A stretch of 64,000 nucleotides of DNA from Treponema sp. (GTDB lineage Bacteria > Spirochaetota > Spirochaetia > Treponematales > Treponemataceae), in contig JAFZRP010000013.1 in NCBI GenBank assembly GCA_017619795.1, forward strand, positions 62,001-126,000, read 5' to 3'. Made by a program: the position numbers and the translations under genes. Positions 1 to 8,989 of the stretch are shown here, one piece after another; the first letter of the stretch is position 1; each line of letters starts with the position of its first letter. Below the pieces are notes generated by a model, which was given only the letters and a program-made list of their open reading frames with translations, ran no database searches and was not told the origin of the DNA.

Positions 1-476
1 AATTTTGCGGGAAGATCATCCGGAATATTCTGGCTAGTTTCTACAATGTATTCTTTTTCAATCTGACTTGAAGGATGACTGAGCTTTGCGGCAAAATCAC
101 CGTCATTTGTAAAAAGAATCATACCTTTTGAATACATATCAAGACGGCCAACATTATAAAGACGCTCTGTGTAGGAATCTTTCAGAAGATCTGCAGCAAC
201 CTGTCTGCCCTTTTCATCACTTGAGGAGCATACAAAACCGGCAGGCTTGTTCAAAACTACATAACGTTTTGTATCTTCCAGGAAAACCTTTTTTCCATCA
301 ACGCAAACATTATCTTTACCGCTAACCTTTGTTCCAAGCTCCGTTACAACCTGACCATTTACAGTAACGCGTCCATCGGTAATAATTTTTTCGCTGGCAC
401 GTCGGCTGGCAACTCCACAATGAGCAAGATAAACCTGAAGTCTAATTGGTTCAACTGAATTATCGTGCGAGTTCAA
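1..476 (-). CDS. rRNA pseudouridine synthase, RsuA/RluB family (3' end outside window)
   Basis: Converts specific uridines of ribosomal RNA to pseudouridine. The N-terminal third is an S4 RNA-binding domain (LQVYLAHCGVASRRASEK) and the catalytic Asp lies in VGRLDMYSKGMILFTNDG, close to the family GRLDxxTxGLLLLTND motif. The only plausible start is a TTG at 474-476, inside the end of scpB and preceded by GAGGAA, giving a 17-base overlap that implies translational coupling. The gene runs off the window at base 1, so RsuA, RluB and RluE cannot be separated. It follows scpB, as in many bacteria. Confidence 0.85.
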   Translation of the reverse strand, partial: MNSHDNSVEPIRLQVYLAHCGVASRRASEKIITDGRVTVNGQVVTELGTKVSGKDNVCVDGKKVFLEDTKRYVVLNKPAGFVCSSSDEKGRQVAADLLKDSYTERLYNVGRLDMYSKGMILFTNDGDFAAKLSHPSSQIEKEYIVETSQNIPDDLPAK

Positions 477-999
477 AGCGTTCCTCTTCATCCTCATCAA
501 GCTTAGGAAGCTCTGCAATGCTGTTCAGTCTGAAAAGCTTTAAGAACTCTTTTGTTGTACCGAATAAAGTTGGTCTTCCAGGTGCATCCTTTTTTCCAAC
601 TTCTTTAATAAGATTTCTTTCGATAAGAAGACGTACCATATTATCAACGCCTACACCGCGGATTGCTTCAATTTCTGCTCTTGTTACAGGCTGCTTGTAC
701 GCAATTATTGCAAGAGTTTCCATGGCAGATTTTGAAAGGCGGCCTTCCCTTTTCATACCATAAAGCTCTTTTAATACAGCCCAATATTCCTGCTTCGGCG
801 TAAGACAATATCCACCAGCTATAATAGAAATCTCAATTCCGCTGTCTTCCGCTGAATATTTTTCGGTAAGCTTTTCAAGGCATTTTTCTACAACTTCTTC
901 CGAAAGCTGTGCTCTGTTGGAAAGCATTTTTACAGTTAAAGGTTCACTCTCAAGAAACAATACAGTTTCAACGAGAGCCGTTTCTTTATTAAAATCCAT
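460..999 (-). CDS. scpB: Segregation and condensation protein B
   Basis: Accessory subunit (kleisin partner) of the Smc-ScpAB condensin that compacts and segregates the chromosome. 179 residues, a normal length for the family. Winged-helix features are visible, including LSKSAMETLAIIAYKQPVTR and EAIRGVGVDNMVRLLIERNLI, which are typical ScpB segments. It starts 9 bases after the folK-scpA stop with AAGGA upstream, and its own end overlaps the pseudouridine synthase start. The three genes are almost certainly one transcript. The C-terminal tail is acidic (DEDEEERFE). Confidence 0.93.
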   Translation of the reverse strand: MDFNKETALVETVLFLESEPLTVKMLSNRAQLSEEVVEKCLEKLTEKYSAEDSGIEISIIAGGYCLTPKQEYWAVLKELYGMKREGRLSKSAMETLAIIAYKQPVTRAEIEAIRGVGVDNMVRLLIERNLIKEVGKKDAPGRPTLFGTTKEFLKLFRLNSIAELPKLDEDEEERFELAR

Positions 1000-1008
1000 T
1001 TTTTTTCC

Positions 1009-2391
1009 TTAATTACTTGTCAGCTCGTCTTCGCTAGGAACATAACCATCGCTATCTTCCCTTACGCATATCTTTATATCACCAAACAGCTTATTTTGGA
1101 AGATGGTTATCATACGGAATTTTACAGCTTCAAGAATTGCCATAAAGGCACAGATTACATCCATTGCATTACCAGGACGTGTAAGCAAATCGGTAAACAT
1201 ACATTCTTTTTTATTATCAAGATACTCGTTCATGAGCGTAATTTTTTCGTTTACGGAGATTTCTTCAAACATGTTAAGGATTGTTTCGTTTGAATACTGT
1301 CCCATCATTGTCTTGAACATTGACTGCATCTGCTGGAGTAAGTCCCAGGTGTCTACCTCTTCCCACATGTCGTCAGCTTCATCAAAAGGAAGAACACGCT
1401 GAATCTTCTTGCGTTCAAAGTTCCATTCAGAATCATCCTCCTGCTCGTCCATAAGCGAAGAAAGCTTCTTAAACTTCTGATATTCAATAAGACGGTCTAC
1501 AAGCTCCTGGCGAGGATCTTCATCTTCATCATCATCACTGCTGAACTCAATCGGCAGAAGCATACGGCTTTTAATATAAATAAGCTTTGCTGCCCAGCTG
1601 TAAAAGTCTGAAAGATTAGCAAGGTCTGTCTGAACGGCATAGTCAAGATATTCAAGATACTGTTCGGTTATCTGTGCAATTGGAATATCGTATATGTTGA
1701 TTTTACTTTCGTGTATGAGTTTCCAAAGTAAATCAAGAGGTCCTTCAAATTCACCTATTTTATATTGAGTTTTCTTTTCTTTTGTGATTACGGCAGTTTC
1801 CTGACCAACTGATTTAGAACTAACTGTCTGTGCTTCGTATTCCATTTTCTTTTCCCGATTAGAAATAAAATCTTCTGCTGAAATAAGCTTTTCTATTTTG
1901 TTCGCACTGTCTTCCAGGTCGATTTTAGAAAGACATTCAGCATACTCTTGTCTTATTTTTTTATCGGCAGAATCTGTAAGAATCTCAAGAGCTGGAACAA
2001 GCACAAAAGCACGCTCTTTTATTCTTATATGCGGGATTTGAAGCTTAGGATCATCTATAACGTCATCACCAAAAAGCTCAATGTCTATATCGAGCGGACG
2101 CGGTCCAAAACGGATTTCCTGTTCGCGGTTCCTTCCGTATTTTGCTTCAATTTCGTTTATCTTTTTTAAAAGTTCAAAAGGACTAAGACTATCGTCCACA
2201 TAACCGAGCACAACCATGTTATAAAAATCATCCTGATTTTCAACATACATTGCTTTTGTGCGGTATACAGACGAAAAAACGGGTTCGTTCAGAATCCTTC
2301 TCAATTCAAGGCAGGCACAGCTTAATAATTCGAGCGGTGTCTGATTTTGAAAACCTTTATTTGAGCCTAATCCCAAAAGAACCCGTTTCAT
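1009..2391 (-). CDS. FolK-ScpA fusion: HPPK joined to condensin kleisin ScpA
   Basis: One 460-residue frame carries two unrelated functions. Residues 1 to about 150 are 6-hydroxymethyl-7,8-dihydropterin pyrophosphokinase (FolK, folate synthesis), with GLGSNKG at the N-terminus and the signature FGPRPLDIDIELFGDD. Residues from about 208 are ScpA, the Smc kleisin, beginning IGEFEGPLDLLWKLIHESKI and ending with the winged-helix FRMITIFQNKLFGDIKI. A linker of about 50 residues joins them. An in-frame ATG at 1843-1845 (Met183, weak GGAAAAG upstream) could give ScpA alone. The start lies 2 bases after the recA stop. Whether the product is one protein or two cannot be read from the DNA. Confidence 0.88.
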   Translation of the reverse strand: MKRVLLGLGSNKGFQNQTPLELLSCACLELRRILNEPVFSSVYRTKAMYVENQDDFYNMVVLGYVDDSLSPFELLKKINEIEAKYGRNREQEIRFGPRPLDIDIELFGDDVIDDPKLQIPHIRIKERAFVLVPALEILTDSADKKIRQEYAECLSKIDLEDSANKIEKLISAEDFISNREKKMEYEAQTVSSKSVGQETAVITKEKKTQYKIGEFEGPLDLLWKLIHESKINIYDIPIAQITEQYLEYLDYAVQTDLANLSDFYSWAAKLIYIKSRMLLPIEFSSDDDEDEDPRQELVDRLIEYQKFKKLSSLMDEQEDDSEWNFERKKIQRVLPFDEADDMWEEVDTWDLLQQMQSMFKTMMGQYSNETILNMFEEISVNEKITLMNEYLDNKKECMFTDLLTRPGNAMDVICAFMAILEAVKFRMITIFQNKLFGDIKICVREDSDGYVPSEDELTSN

Positions 2392-2393
2392 TT

Positions 2394-3455
2394 TTATTTC
2401 TCAGGTGTTTCTTCCTTACCCTTCAGCACCTGTCCAGGGAAAACTTCTGCGCGAATCTTAGCTTCAATTGTCTTAGCAAGCTCTGCATTCTGTTCAATAT
2501 AGTTTACTGCATTTTCCTTGCCCTGACCGATTTTCTCTTCGCCCATTGTATACCAGGCACCGCGCTTGTCGATAATTCCGTGTTTTACAGCAGAATCAAG
2601 CAGACTGGCTGCCGCAGAGATTCCTTTGCCGAAGTAGATGTCGAGTTCGCACTTTCGGAATGGAGGCGCAACCTTGTTCTTTACAATCTTTACGCGCACA
2701 CGATTTCCAAGTGCATCTTCATCTCCCTTTCCGTCAATTGTTTCAATTCTTCTAATTTCAAGACGAACTGAAGAATAGAACTTCAAAGCCTGTCCACCAG
2801 TTGTTGTTTCAGGGTTTCCGAACATAACACCAATCTTCATACGGATCTGGTTGATAAAGATTACGATACAGTTTGATTTTCCAACGATAGCAGTAAGCTT
2901 ACGCAAAGCCTGGCTCATAAGTCTTGCCTGCATACCCATTACGGCATCGCCCATTTCACCTTCAATTTCTTTTTCCGGTGTAAGAGCTGCAACAGAGTCT
3001 ACTACAATAATATCAACTGCGCCGCTGCGAACAAGGTTTTCTGTAATTTCAAGTGCCTGTTCACCTGTATCCGGCTGAGAAACCCACAGCTGGTCAATAT
3101 TTACACCAAGATTTTTTGCATAAATCGGATCAAGAGCATGCTCAGCATCTACGAATGCCGCAACTCCTCCAAGCTTCTGTGCCTCTGCAATAGCGTGAAG
3201 TGCAAGTGTGGTTTTTCCGGAGCTTTCAGGACCGTACATTTCAATAATTCGTCCTCTAGGATAACCACCTATTCCCAAAGCTTCATCAAGCAGAATAGAG
3301 CCAGACGGAACAACATCAATACCGGCTGCATCAGCTTTATCGCCGAGCCTCATTATTGCGCCCTGCCCGAACTGTTTTTCAATCTGAAGACGAGCTGCCT
3401 CCAGAGCCTTCATTTTCTCCGACATGTCCATCGGAGCTGGATTTGTATTTGCCAT
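2394..3455 (-). CDS. recA: Recombinase A
   Basis: ATP-dependent strand-exchange protein for homologous recombination and repair. 353 residues, full length. The Walker A box GPESSGKT is at about residues 74-81, with EHALDP and the L1/L2 loop regions ([35 protein letters not shown]) intact. The start is supported by a strong GGGAGGAAGG upstream. It is followed after 2 bases by folK-scpA, so recA, condensin subunits and folate synthesis share a transcript. A -10-like TATTAT/TATATA lies 15-25 bases upstream of the RBS, so it may also have its own promoter. Confidence 0.97.
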   Translation of the reverse strand: MANTNPAPMDMSEKMKALEAARLQIEKQFGQGAIMRLGDKADAAGIDVVPSGSILLDEALGIGGYPRGRIIEMYGPESSGKTTLALHAIAEAQKLGGVAAFVDAEHALDPIYAKNLGVNIDQLWVSQPDTGEQALEITENLVRSGAVDIIVVDSVAALTPEKEIEGEMGDAVMGMQARLMSQALRKLTAIVGKSNCIVIFINQIRMKIGVMFGNPETTTGGQALKFYSSVRLEIRRIETIDGKGDEDALGNRVRVKIVKNKVAPPFRKCELDIYFGKGISAAASLLDSAVKHGIIDKRGAWYTMGEEKIGQGKENAVNYIEQNAELAKTIEAKIRAEVFPGQVLKGKEETPEK

Positions 3456-3554
3456 TTAGCCACCTTCCTCCCTATATATAATATGGCTTTTATTTTAAAA
3501 AAAAGACCATTTTCCAGAAAAAAAATTGAAAAAACTGTTTTTTTCCTAGAAAGT

Positions 3555-4655
3555 CTATAGCATTCCGTCTTTTACGTTCTGATATACTGACTTACCTTTA
3601 AGGAAAATCTTTTTATCTTCTGATGAAATCTTTCCAAGAATCTTAACCGGCTGATCTGTTGCAATGTTAGGCACTGAATTAAACTTTACAGTCACATAGC
3701 CTTCAACATTTTTACCAGTTTCATAACCGACGAGCAGCTGGCACGTATAAGTTCCGTCCGGATTCTGTACTGCATTTGCAATTTTTCCACCCCAGGAAAC
3801 CCAGCAGTCCATATAAAGAGCAGGCTCGCTCTGTACTTCGTCGTAAGAAGGATTGTCAGTAATTGTGTCAAAGGTTGGTTCGTCCAGATAACCGCTGAGA
3901 ACAGCTGCCTTCTGCTTAATGGACAAGGCGGCATTCGAATTAAGGATTCTGTTTACCTCAATCTGAACCATATTGTCACGCTTAGCCTGGAAATATTTTA
4001 ACGCATTGTTGTAGCTGCCGGTAATCTGCTTTTCGCTTAATATGTAGCTGAAGGTTTGACCAGATAAATCTTTTTCCTGAGAATTATTTTTTTCGTCAAC
4101 TGTGAGCGAAAGCTCAGAAATATTTTTTCTGGCACCCTTTGAATAATCACTATGTGGTACAAACACTAAAACAAGAGTAAGAGCTACTACAAAAGCTGAA
4201 GCATAAAGAATTGCGGCAGTAACCTTTGCAGGATTTGGACCAAGCGGCGGATAGAACTGTTTGATTCTTCCGGTATCGACCCAGCGGCAGATTGTATCAT
4301 AATCACCACGGGAACGAATAAACTCGATTGCATCCTGCGCAGTTCTATTGGAAGCATCGTTTTCTTTGACTTCCATGTAGTATTGCAGGGCTCTTTCTGT
4401 ATCGCCACGTCTCAAATAAATTGCTGCCTGACCAAGCAGAAGCCTTGAATCTGTAAGCTTTATTTGTCTTGCCTTTTGAAAATATGCCCCGGCAGCTCCG
4501 AAATCACCTACATAAAGACAGGCTATTCCCGTAAGAAGATAATATTCAAAATTACCCTCATAAACATCTGCCCTTCCTTCAAGCAGTTTGATTGCGGTAG
4601 CGAACTGTCTTTTTCGCATGAACTTCCATGCAACGGTTAATACATCCTGAGCCAT
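3555..4655 (-). CDS. TPR protein with one membrane segment and an extracytoplasmic OB-like domain, unknown function
   Basis: Residues 1-130 form tetratricopeptide repeats (for example YYLLTGIACLYVGDFGAAGAYFQKARQ and AAIYLRRGDTERALQYYMEVK). A transmembrane helix follows at about 145-168 (AAILYASAFVVALTLVLVFV), then a domain of about 200 residues. There is no signal peptide, so the TPRs should be cytoplasmic and the C-terminus outside. The end (KILGKISSEDKKIFLKGKSVYQN) resembles a small beta domain. The start follows AAAGG by 8 bases, 10 bases after the previous gene. It looks like a treponemal conserved hypothetical; no function is assigned. Confidence 0.75.
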   Translation of the reverse strand: MAQDVLTVAWKFMRKRQFATAIKLLEGRADVYEGNFEYYLLTGIACLYVGDFGAAGAYFQKARQIKLTDSRLLLGQAAIYLRRGDTERALQYYMEVKENDASNRTAQDAIEFIRSRGDYDTICRWVDTGRIKQFYPPLGPNPAKVTAAILYASAFVVALTLVLVFVPHSDYSKGARKNISELSLTVDEKNNSQEKDLSGQTFSYILSEKQITGSYNNALKYFQAKRDNMVQIEVNRILNSNAALSIKQKAAVLSGYLDEPTFDTITDNPSYDEVQSEPALYMDCWVSWGGKIANAVQNPDGTYTCQLLVGYETGKNVEGYVTVKFNSVPNIATDQPVKILGKISSEDKKIFLKGKSVYQNVKDGML

Positions 4656-4665
4656 TTTAAAACCT

Positions 4666-6107
4666 TTATTGCAGCCTTAACGCCTCTAGAATTGCATCAA
4701 GCTCGGCATTAAGAAGAATAAGCTCTTCTCTGTCAAGACTTTCGTCCGATTCTTCAAGGGCAGCAATTCTGTTAAGAAGCTTTTGTATATATTCTGGTGA
4801 AAGCTGCTGAGCTGTAATAGTTTTTACATCAAATGGAACATACGGCGGAATATTGGAAGTCTGTTCTTCCTGCTTTTTTTCTTCAGCCTTTGTTTCCTCT
4901 GCCTTTACTTCTTCTGTCTGTTCCTTTTTGTCTGAGTCTTTTTTCTCTGTAGATTCGGTTTCACTTTCGATTCCAAGGATAAAATCAGCCCCGGAAGGTT
5001 CTCTGTCGCCAAGTGCAGTTGAAATATAGAATACTTCGGTAAACTGCTCGTCGGCACCAAGTCTATGACGTGGCCAGGTTATTCCTACAGCAGAGTTGTT
5101 ATAAGACAATACTGTATCAAAGGCTCTGTACGAAAGAAGATCAGGCTCCCAGTTTTTTGTAGCAAGAGTTGAATAGTTTGCAAGGGCAACTAAATCTGTT
5201 TTTGTACATTCACCGCCGGCAAGGATAATCTGAAGTGAACCGCTTGAGTTTTTAGAAAGGAACCAATAGTTATCTTCAAGTTCGCGGTATGAAACTTCAT
5301 TCTTAACAGGCATATTTTTACAATCGTAGAAGTGATGTCTGTCTGTTTCTCCAAGAATTGTATCCAGAAGTGCCTTAACAGCGAAATAATCCTTCTTTTT
5401 ACTCATATTTGTTACTTTTACAGTAACTTTGATTGAATCAACATCAAAATCTTCACTTGAACGGAAGGTGTCAAAATAAACAATTACGTCGGCCAGGCCA
5501 TCTATTCTGTAGCCAACTGCAGCACCATCATCAGTTTTCCAGGTTGATTTTCTAACGCTTGAATCTTTATTAAGTTCAATTATTTTTTTACCAGCCTTTA
5601 AATAAAAACCGGATGTTGTATATTCGTCTGAGGTTGAAAGCACAGGAATAGTTTTCCTTGCTTCTTCATCTACAATTGCAATATTAAAGCTTCCGATTTT
5701 ATTTCTGATTCTAAGCTTTATTGAACCGTATACTTCATCTATAGAACGGCCTTTAGGATCAATCCAGCCGGAAAAATTATTTCTTTCTTTCTGAATCTCT
5801 TTTTCAGACTTTTTCTTACCCTTTTTCTTTGTTTCAGTTTTATTTTCACTTGCAGCCGGCTGATCTTCTACAGGAGCTTCTGTTTCTGCTTCAGCATCTG
5901 TTACAGCAGGAGCTTCTTCGTTTCATTAACAGTTTCTTCAGCAGCAGTTTCTTTTTCTTCTTCGTTAGTTACAGTAGTAGTTTCCACAACAGCTTCTTCA
6001 TTCTTTGCTTTTTTAGCTTTCTTTTTAGAAGCTGAATACGAAGGACTTGATATACAAACTATGAGCGCTGTTATTACACAAAATCTAATCAATCTGCTAA
6101 TCTTCAT
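4666..6107 (-). pseudogene. Exported acidic/beta-domain protein, reading frame interrupted near 5904-5925
   Basis: The gene begins at 6107 (AGGAG upstream) with a signal peptide (MKISRLIRFCVITALIVCIS...SYSA) and a Lys/Glu-rich segment, then stops at 5901-5903. The continuing frame, open from 5922 to 4666, carries more of the same low-complexity Ala/Glu/Thr sequence and then a globular beta-rich domain (GWIDPKGRSIDEVYGSIKLRI, RHHFYDCKNMPV, VGITWPRHRLG) and a helical tail. The second frame has no start codon after its TGA at 5923-5925; a GTG at 5641-5643 would discard conserved-looking sequence. One missing base between 5904 and 5922 explains both halves. Without the shift it would be a protein of about 480 residues. 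Function unknown. Confidence 0.7.
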
Positions 6108-6123
6108 ATAAACTCCTGCTTCC

Positions 6124-7155
6124 TTATTTTGTCTGGTCGTCAGCAGCTTCTTTCTGCTGTTTGTTCATCATACTTTGAATTAAAAAAGCCTTTGCTTTAA
6201 GAATACGGATTGCTTCACTATTTTCTGATTCGGCTTTCTTCTTTACTTCTGTCTGAGCTTCTGTATTTTCTGTTGACTGATCTGCTGTCTGAGCTGCGGT
6301 TTGATCTGCATCTCCACTTTGATTCTGTTTTTCTGCCTGAAGCTGCAATGCCAACTGTGCCTGCTGAGCCTGGAGCTCCTTTTCTTCCTTGAGTGTATTT
6401 ATCTGAGCTTCGAGCTCTGCAATCTGCTCTTCAAGGTCACGGTTTTTCTGCTGCGCATCTGCTAGACGCTCACGCGTTGTATTGATTGCTTCTGAATTAT
6501 AAAGTCTGAGCTGCTTTTCATAATCCTCTTTTGCAGCAAGATACTCTTCTCCGGTCTGCTTAAGCAGATAAAGAAGCTTTTCTTCTCTTGAACGCTGAGC
6601 AATATTTTCAATTCGGTACTGAGCAGCAGCAACCTTTTCGCACGATGGATAACTTACAACAATTCTTTCGTAAATTGCTTCTGCTTCTTCATACTTGTAG
6701 TCTGTAAAAAGACATTCAGCTATATAAAACAAGGCAAGCGGATAAAGCTCATCATCTTCATTACGATGACAGAAATCGCTCAATACAACGATTGATTTTT
6801 CATATTCACCAAGGGAATACAATACCTTCCCTTTCATATACTGGATTCTAGGGATATAGATAGAATCTATAAAAACCTTCATAAAATCATCGCAGTCGCT
6901 GAGGGCTGTCCTATAGTCTTCTGCGTAAATCTCTGCAGCAATAAGCATGTAGAAGGTATCTGGATTGTTATTCTCTGTATAGGAAGCTGCTTTTTTCAAA
7001 AGGAATACGGCTGAGCTCCATTCGCCACGGGAAAATGCTTTGCAGCCTTCAAGATAAGCTGCAGATGCCGACTCACTTGCAAAAGCCGTTGAACCACAAG
7101 TCAGCATAAAGAAAAGCATACAGAATGATAAAAAAACTTTATTTTTCCTAATCAT
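6124..7155 (-). CDS. Periplasmic TPR/coiled-coil protein
   Basis: 343 residues. A signal peptide (KNKVFLSFCMLFFMLTCGSTAFA) is followed by several TPR-like helices (YLEGCKAFSRGEWSSAVFLLKKA, KVLYSLGEYEKSIVVLSDFC, LFYIAECLFTDYKYEEAEAIYERIV) that recall BamD/YbgF-type outer-membrane accessory proteins. A coiled coil lies at about residues 215-265 (RERLADAQQKNRDLEEQIAEL), followed by a Gln/Ala/Glu-rich tail. The RBS is GAGGAAAAA. It lies between rpe and the frame-disrupted exported gene in the same direction. A structural or scaffolding role in the periplasm is likely but unproven. Confidence 0.75.
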   Translation of the reverse strand: MIRKNKVFLSFCMLFFMLTCGSTAFASESASAAYLEGCKAFSRGEWSSAVFLLKKAASYTENNNPDTFYMLIAAEIYAEDYRTALSDCDDFMKVFIDSIYIPRIQYMKGKVLYSLGEYEKSIVVLSDFCHRNEDDELYPLALFYIAECLFTDYKYEEAEAIYERIVVSYPSCEKVAAAQYRIENIAQRSREEKLLYLLKQTGEEYLAAKEDYEKQLRLYNSEAINTTRERLADAQQKNRDLEEQIAELEAQINTLKEEKELQAQQAQLALQLQAEKQNQSGDADQTAAQTADQSTENTEAQTEVKKKAESENSEAIRILKAKAFLIQSMMNKQQKEAADDQTK

Positions 7156-7189
7156 TTTTTCCTCATTATCAGAAATAATTGTTTAAGTC

Positions 7190-7840
7190 TCAATTATTCC
7201 ACTCAAGGCTGCCATTAAAGAAAGAAGACCCCGAAACAATTACATCAACACCAGCATCTACTACAGAACCGATTGTTTCGGAATTAACTCCACCATCTAC
7301 AGAAATAAGATAGTGATATCCCTTTTCTTCCCTAAGCTTTTTAAGCTCAGCTATTTTGGCAACACACGAAGGAATAATCTTCTGCCCACCCCAGCCGGGA
7401 TTTACAGACATTACTAATATAATATCGGCAGATTCCAGTATTTCCGACAACATAGATACAGGAGTTCCCGGACAAATTGCCACGCCGGCTTTTTTTCCAA
7501 GCTCGTGTATATGCTGAATGAGTCTGTGTGAATGTGCGGTTGCCTCATAGTGGAAGGTAATCCAATCTGCTCCGCATTCTGCGAAGGAATCTATCTGGTT
7601 TTCGGGATTTTTAACCATAAGGTGAATGTCAAACGGAAGCTTTGTAAGTTTTCTGATTGACCTTATTACCGGCTGACCATATGTAATTTCCGGTACAAAC
7701 TGTCCGTCCATAACATCTATGTGAACGACTGAGCCGTTTTTGTTTTCTATCTGCGATACTGCGTTTCTGAGATCTGACAAATCGGCGGAAAGCAGTGATG
7801 GTGCTAAAACTGGAGTTTTTGCTAAAAAAGAAGTTTTCAT
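7190..7840 (-). CDS. rpe: Ribulose-phosphate 3-epimerase
   Basis: Interconverts D-ribulose 5-phosphate and D-xylulose 5-phosphate in the non-oxidative pentose phosphate pathway. 216 residues, TIM barrel. Family motifs are intact: LAPSLLSADLSDL, VVHIDVMDGQFVPEITYG (metal-binding His/Asp), FDIHLMV, MSVNPGWGGQKI and SVDGGVN (catalytic Asp). It is the first gene of the minus-strand run. The ATG has no good Shine-Dalgarno sequence; TATTAT lies 4 bases upstream. It is metabolically linked to the pentose locus at 32-35 kb, which makes ribulose/xylulose phosphates. Confidence 0.95.
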   Translation of the reverse strand: MKTSFLAKTPVLAPSLLSADLSDLRNAVSQIENKNGSVVHIDVMDGQFVPEITYGQPVIRSIRKLTKLPFDIHLMVKNPENQIDSFAECGADWITFHYEATAHSHRLIQHIHELGKKAGVAICPGTPVSMLSEILESADIILVMSVNPGWGGQKIIPSCVAKIAELKKLREEKGYHYLISVDGGVNSETIGSVVDAGVDVIVSGSSFFNGSLEWNN

Positions 7841-7914
7841 TTGGATAATATTTTAACAAACATTTCATATATTTACAATTGAAAACCTTTTTTAATAAAT
7901 AATATTTTTTTTAC

Positions 7915-7943
7915 TTGACAGATGGAAACATTAGGTGTATAAG
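7915..7943 (+). promoter_or_regulatory. Sigma-70 type promoter for the TPR gene and greA
   Basis: TTGACA at 7915-7920 and TATAAG at 7938-7943 with a 17-base spacer. A second weaker pair (TTGATT 7980-7985, TATTAT 8003-8008, 17-base spacer) lies closer to the ATG at 8022. Confidence 0.7.
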
Positions 7944-8021
7944 TTTTGTCCCTTTTTTCCTATTTTTTCATAATCTTTGTTGATTTTATTTTTAATCTTA
8001 TATATTATAAAAATAAGCGCT

Positions 8022-8951
8022 ATGGAGATTCAAACAGAAACTGGTTTAAGAGATGCTTTGAAGTACCTTGAAGAAGGTCAGCCTGCTCAGGCACAGGGAG
8101 TTATAAGCTCTCTTTTTGAACATGAGCTTGACTGCAAGGAACTGAGCTACACAAACCGTTGCTGCATTTTTTGGATTGACTCTACAAGAAGACTGAAAAA
8201 TCTTTCTGATTTAGAACGAGGTGACCGTCTTCTTGAGGACTGGAAGGCTTTTCAGCTGTTTCTTTCAAGAGAGAAATATACTTATGAACCGGCTCTTTAT
8301 GCCGTTCACAAGGGCTTTTTCTCTTCAGCAATAAAGCTTTACTCAAATCTTCTGGACGAAAAGGATCCTTCGCACCGTGCGGAGATTCTTAAGAACATGG
8401 GCATCTGCTACAAGAGGCTCGGAGATTTTGAGAATGCAAGAAATTGTCTGGCAGAAGCAAACAGCATCTACCCGAATCAGGCTTCAGTACTTGCGCAGCT
8501 GGCGGACTGTTATTCTCTTTGCGGAGAAGACAGAAACGGAAAGGTGCTTTTTAGGGAAGCGTTTTTTCTTGACCCGGAGAAAATTGACATTGATTTCCTT
8601 GATTCACAGCTGATCAAATGTCTTATTTCTACCACAACAGAAAAAGGTTTTACCGGAAAGCAATTACAGTACTGGATTCCAATTTATGGGACTTTATGCG
8701 GTATTTTCAACATTAAAAGAGAGCTTACACCGCAGGAAGCCGCAAGATTGAGTAGAAACATTTACGAAATGGAAAGCGAATACAAAGACCCTGCATGCAA
8801 TACAGAGACTTTGGTTCCACGAATGTTAAACAGTTATTTTTGGCTCATTGACCATTATGTACTACGGCATGAAAACGTTAATAAGATTAATGAGATATTA
8901 TTGCGAATAAAGATTTTGGATTCATCCGTTTACAATGCATTTGTAGATTGA
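8022..8951 (+). CDS. Cytoplasmic TPR protein upstream of greA
   Basis: 309 residues from the ATG at 8022; earlier in-frame TTG codons would only add hydrophobic translated leader. Several TPR units are visible (ALKYLEEGQPAQAQGVISSLF, AEILKNMGICYKRLGDFENARNCLAEANSIYPN, SVLAQLADCYSLCGEDRNGKVLFREAFFLDPE). There is no signal peptide or membrane segment. The RBS is weak. It sits 38 bases before greA in the same direction, and the large N-terminal part of that GreA is also TPR-like, so the two may act together; that is inference. Confidence 0.75.
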   Translation: MEIQTETGLRDALKYLEEGQPAQAQGVISSLFEHELDCKELSYTNRCCIFWIDSTRRLKNLSDLERGDRLLEDWKAFQLFLSREKYTYEPALYAVHKGFFSSAIKLYSNLLDEKDPSHRAEILKNMGICYKRLGDFENARNCLAEANSIYPNQASVLAQLADCYSLCGEDRNGKVLFREAFFLDPEKIDIDFLDSQLIKCLISTTTEKGFTGKQLQYWIPIYGTLCGIFNIKRELTPQEAARLSRNIYEMESEYKDPACNTETLVPRMLNSYFWLIDHYVLRHENVNKINEILLRIKILDSSVYNAFVD

Positions 8952-8989
8952 TCCACAATCCTGGCAAAAGTTTTAAACAGGAGTTTTAA

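Noticed and set aside
5904..5925. Programmed ribosomal frameshift in the exported gene
   Set aside because: There is no slippery heptamer or following pseudoknot; a missing base is simpler.
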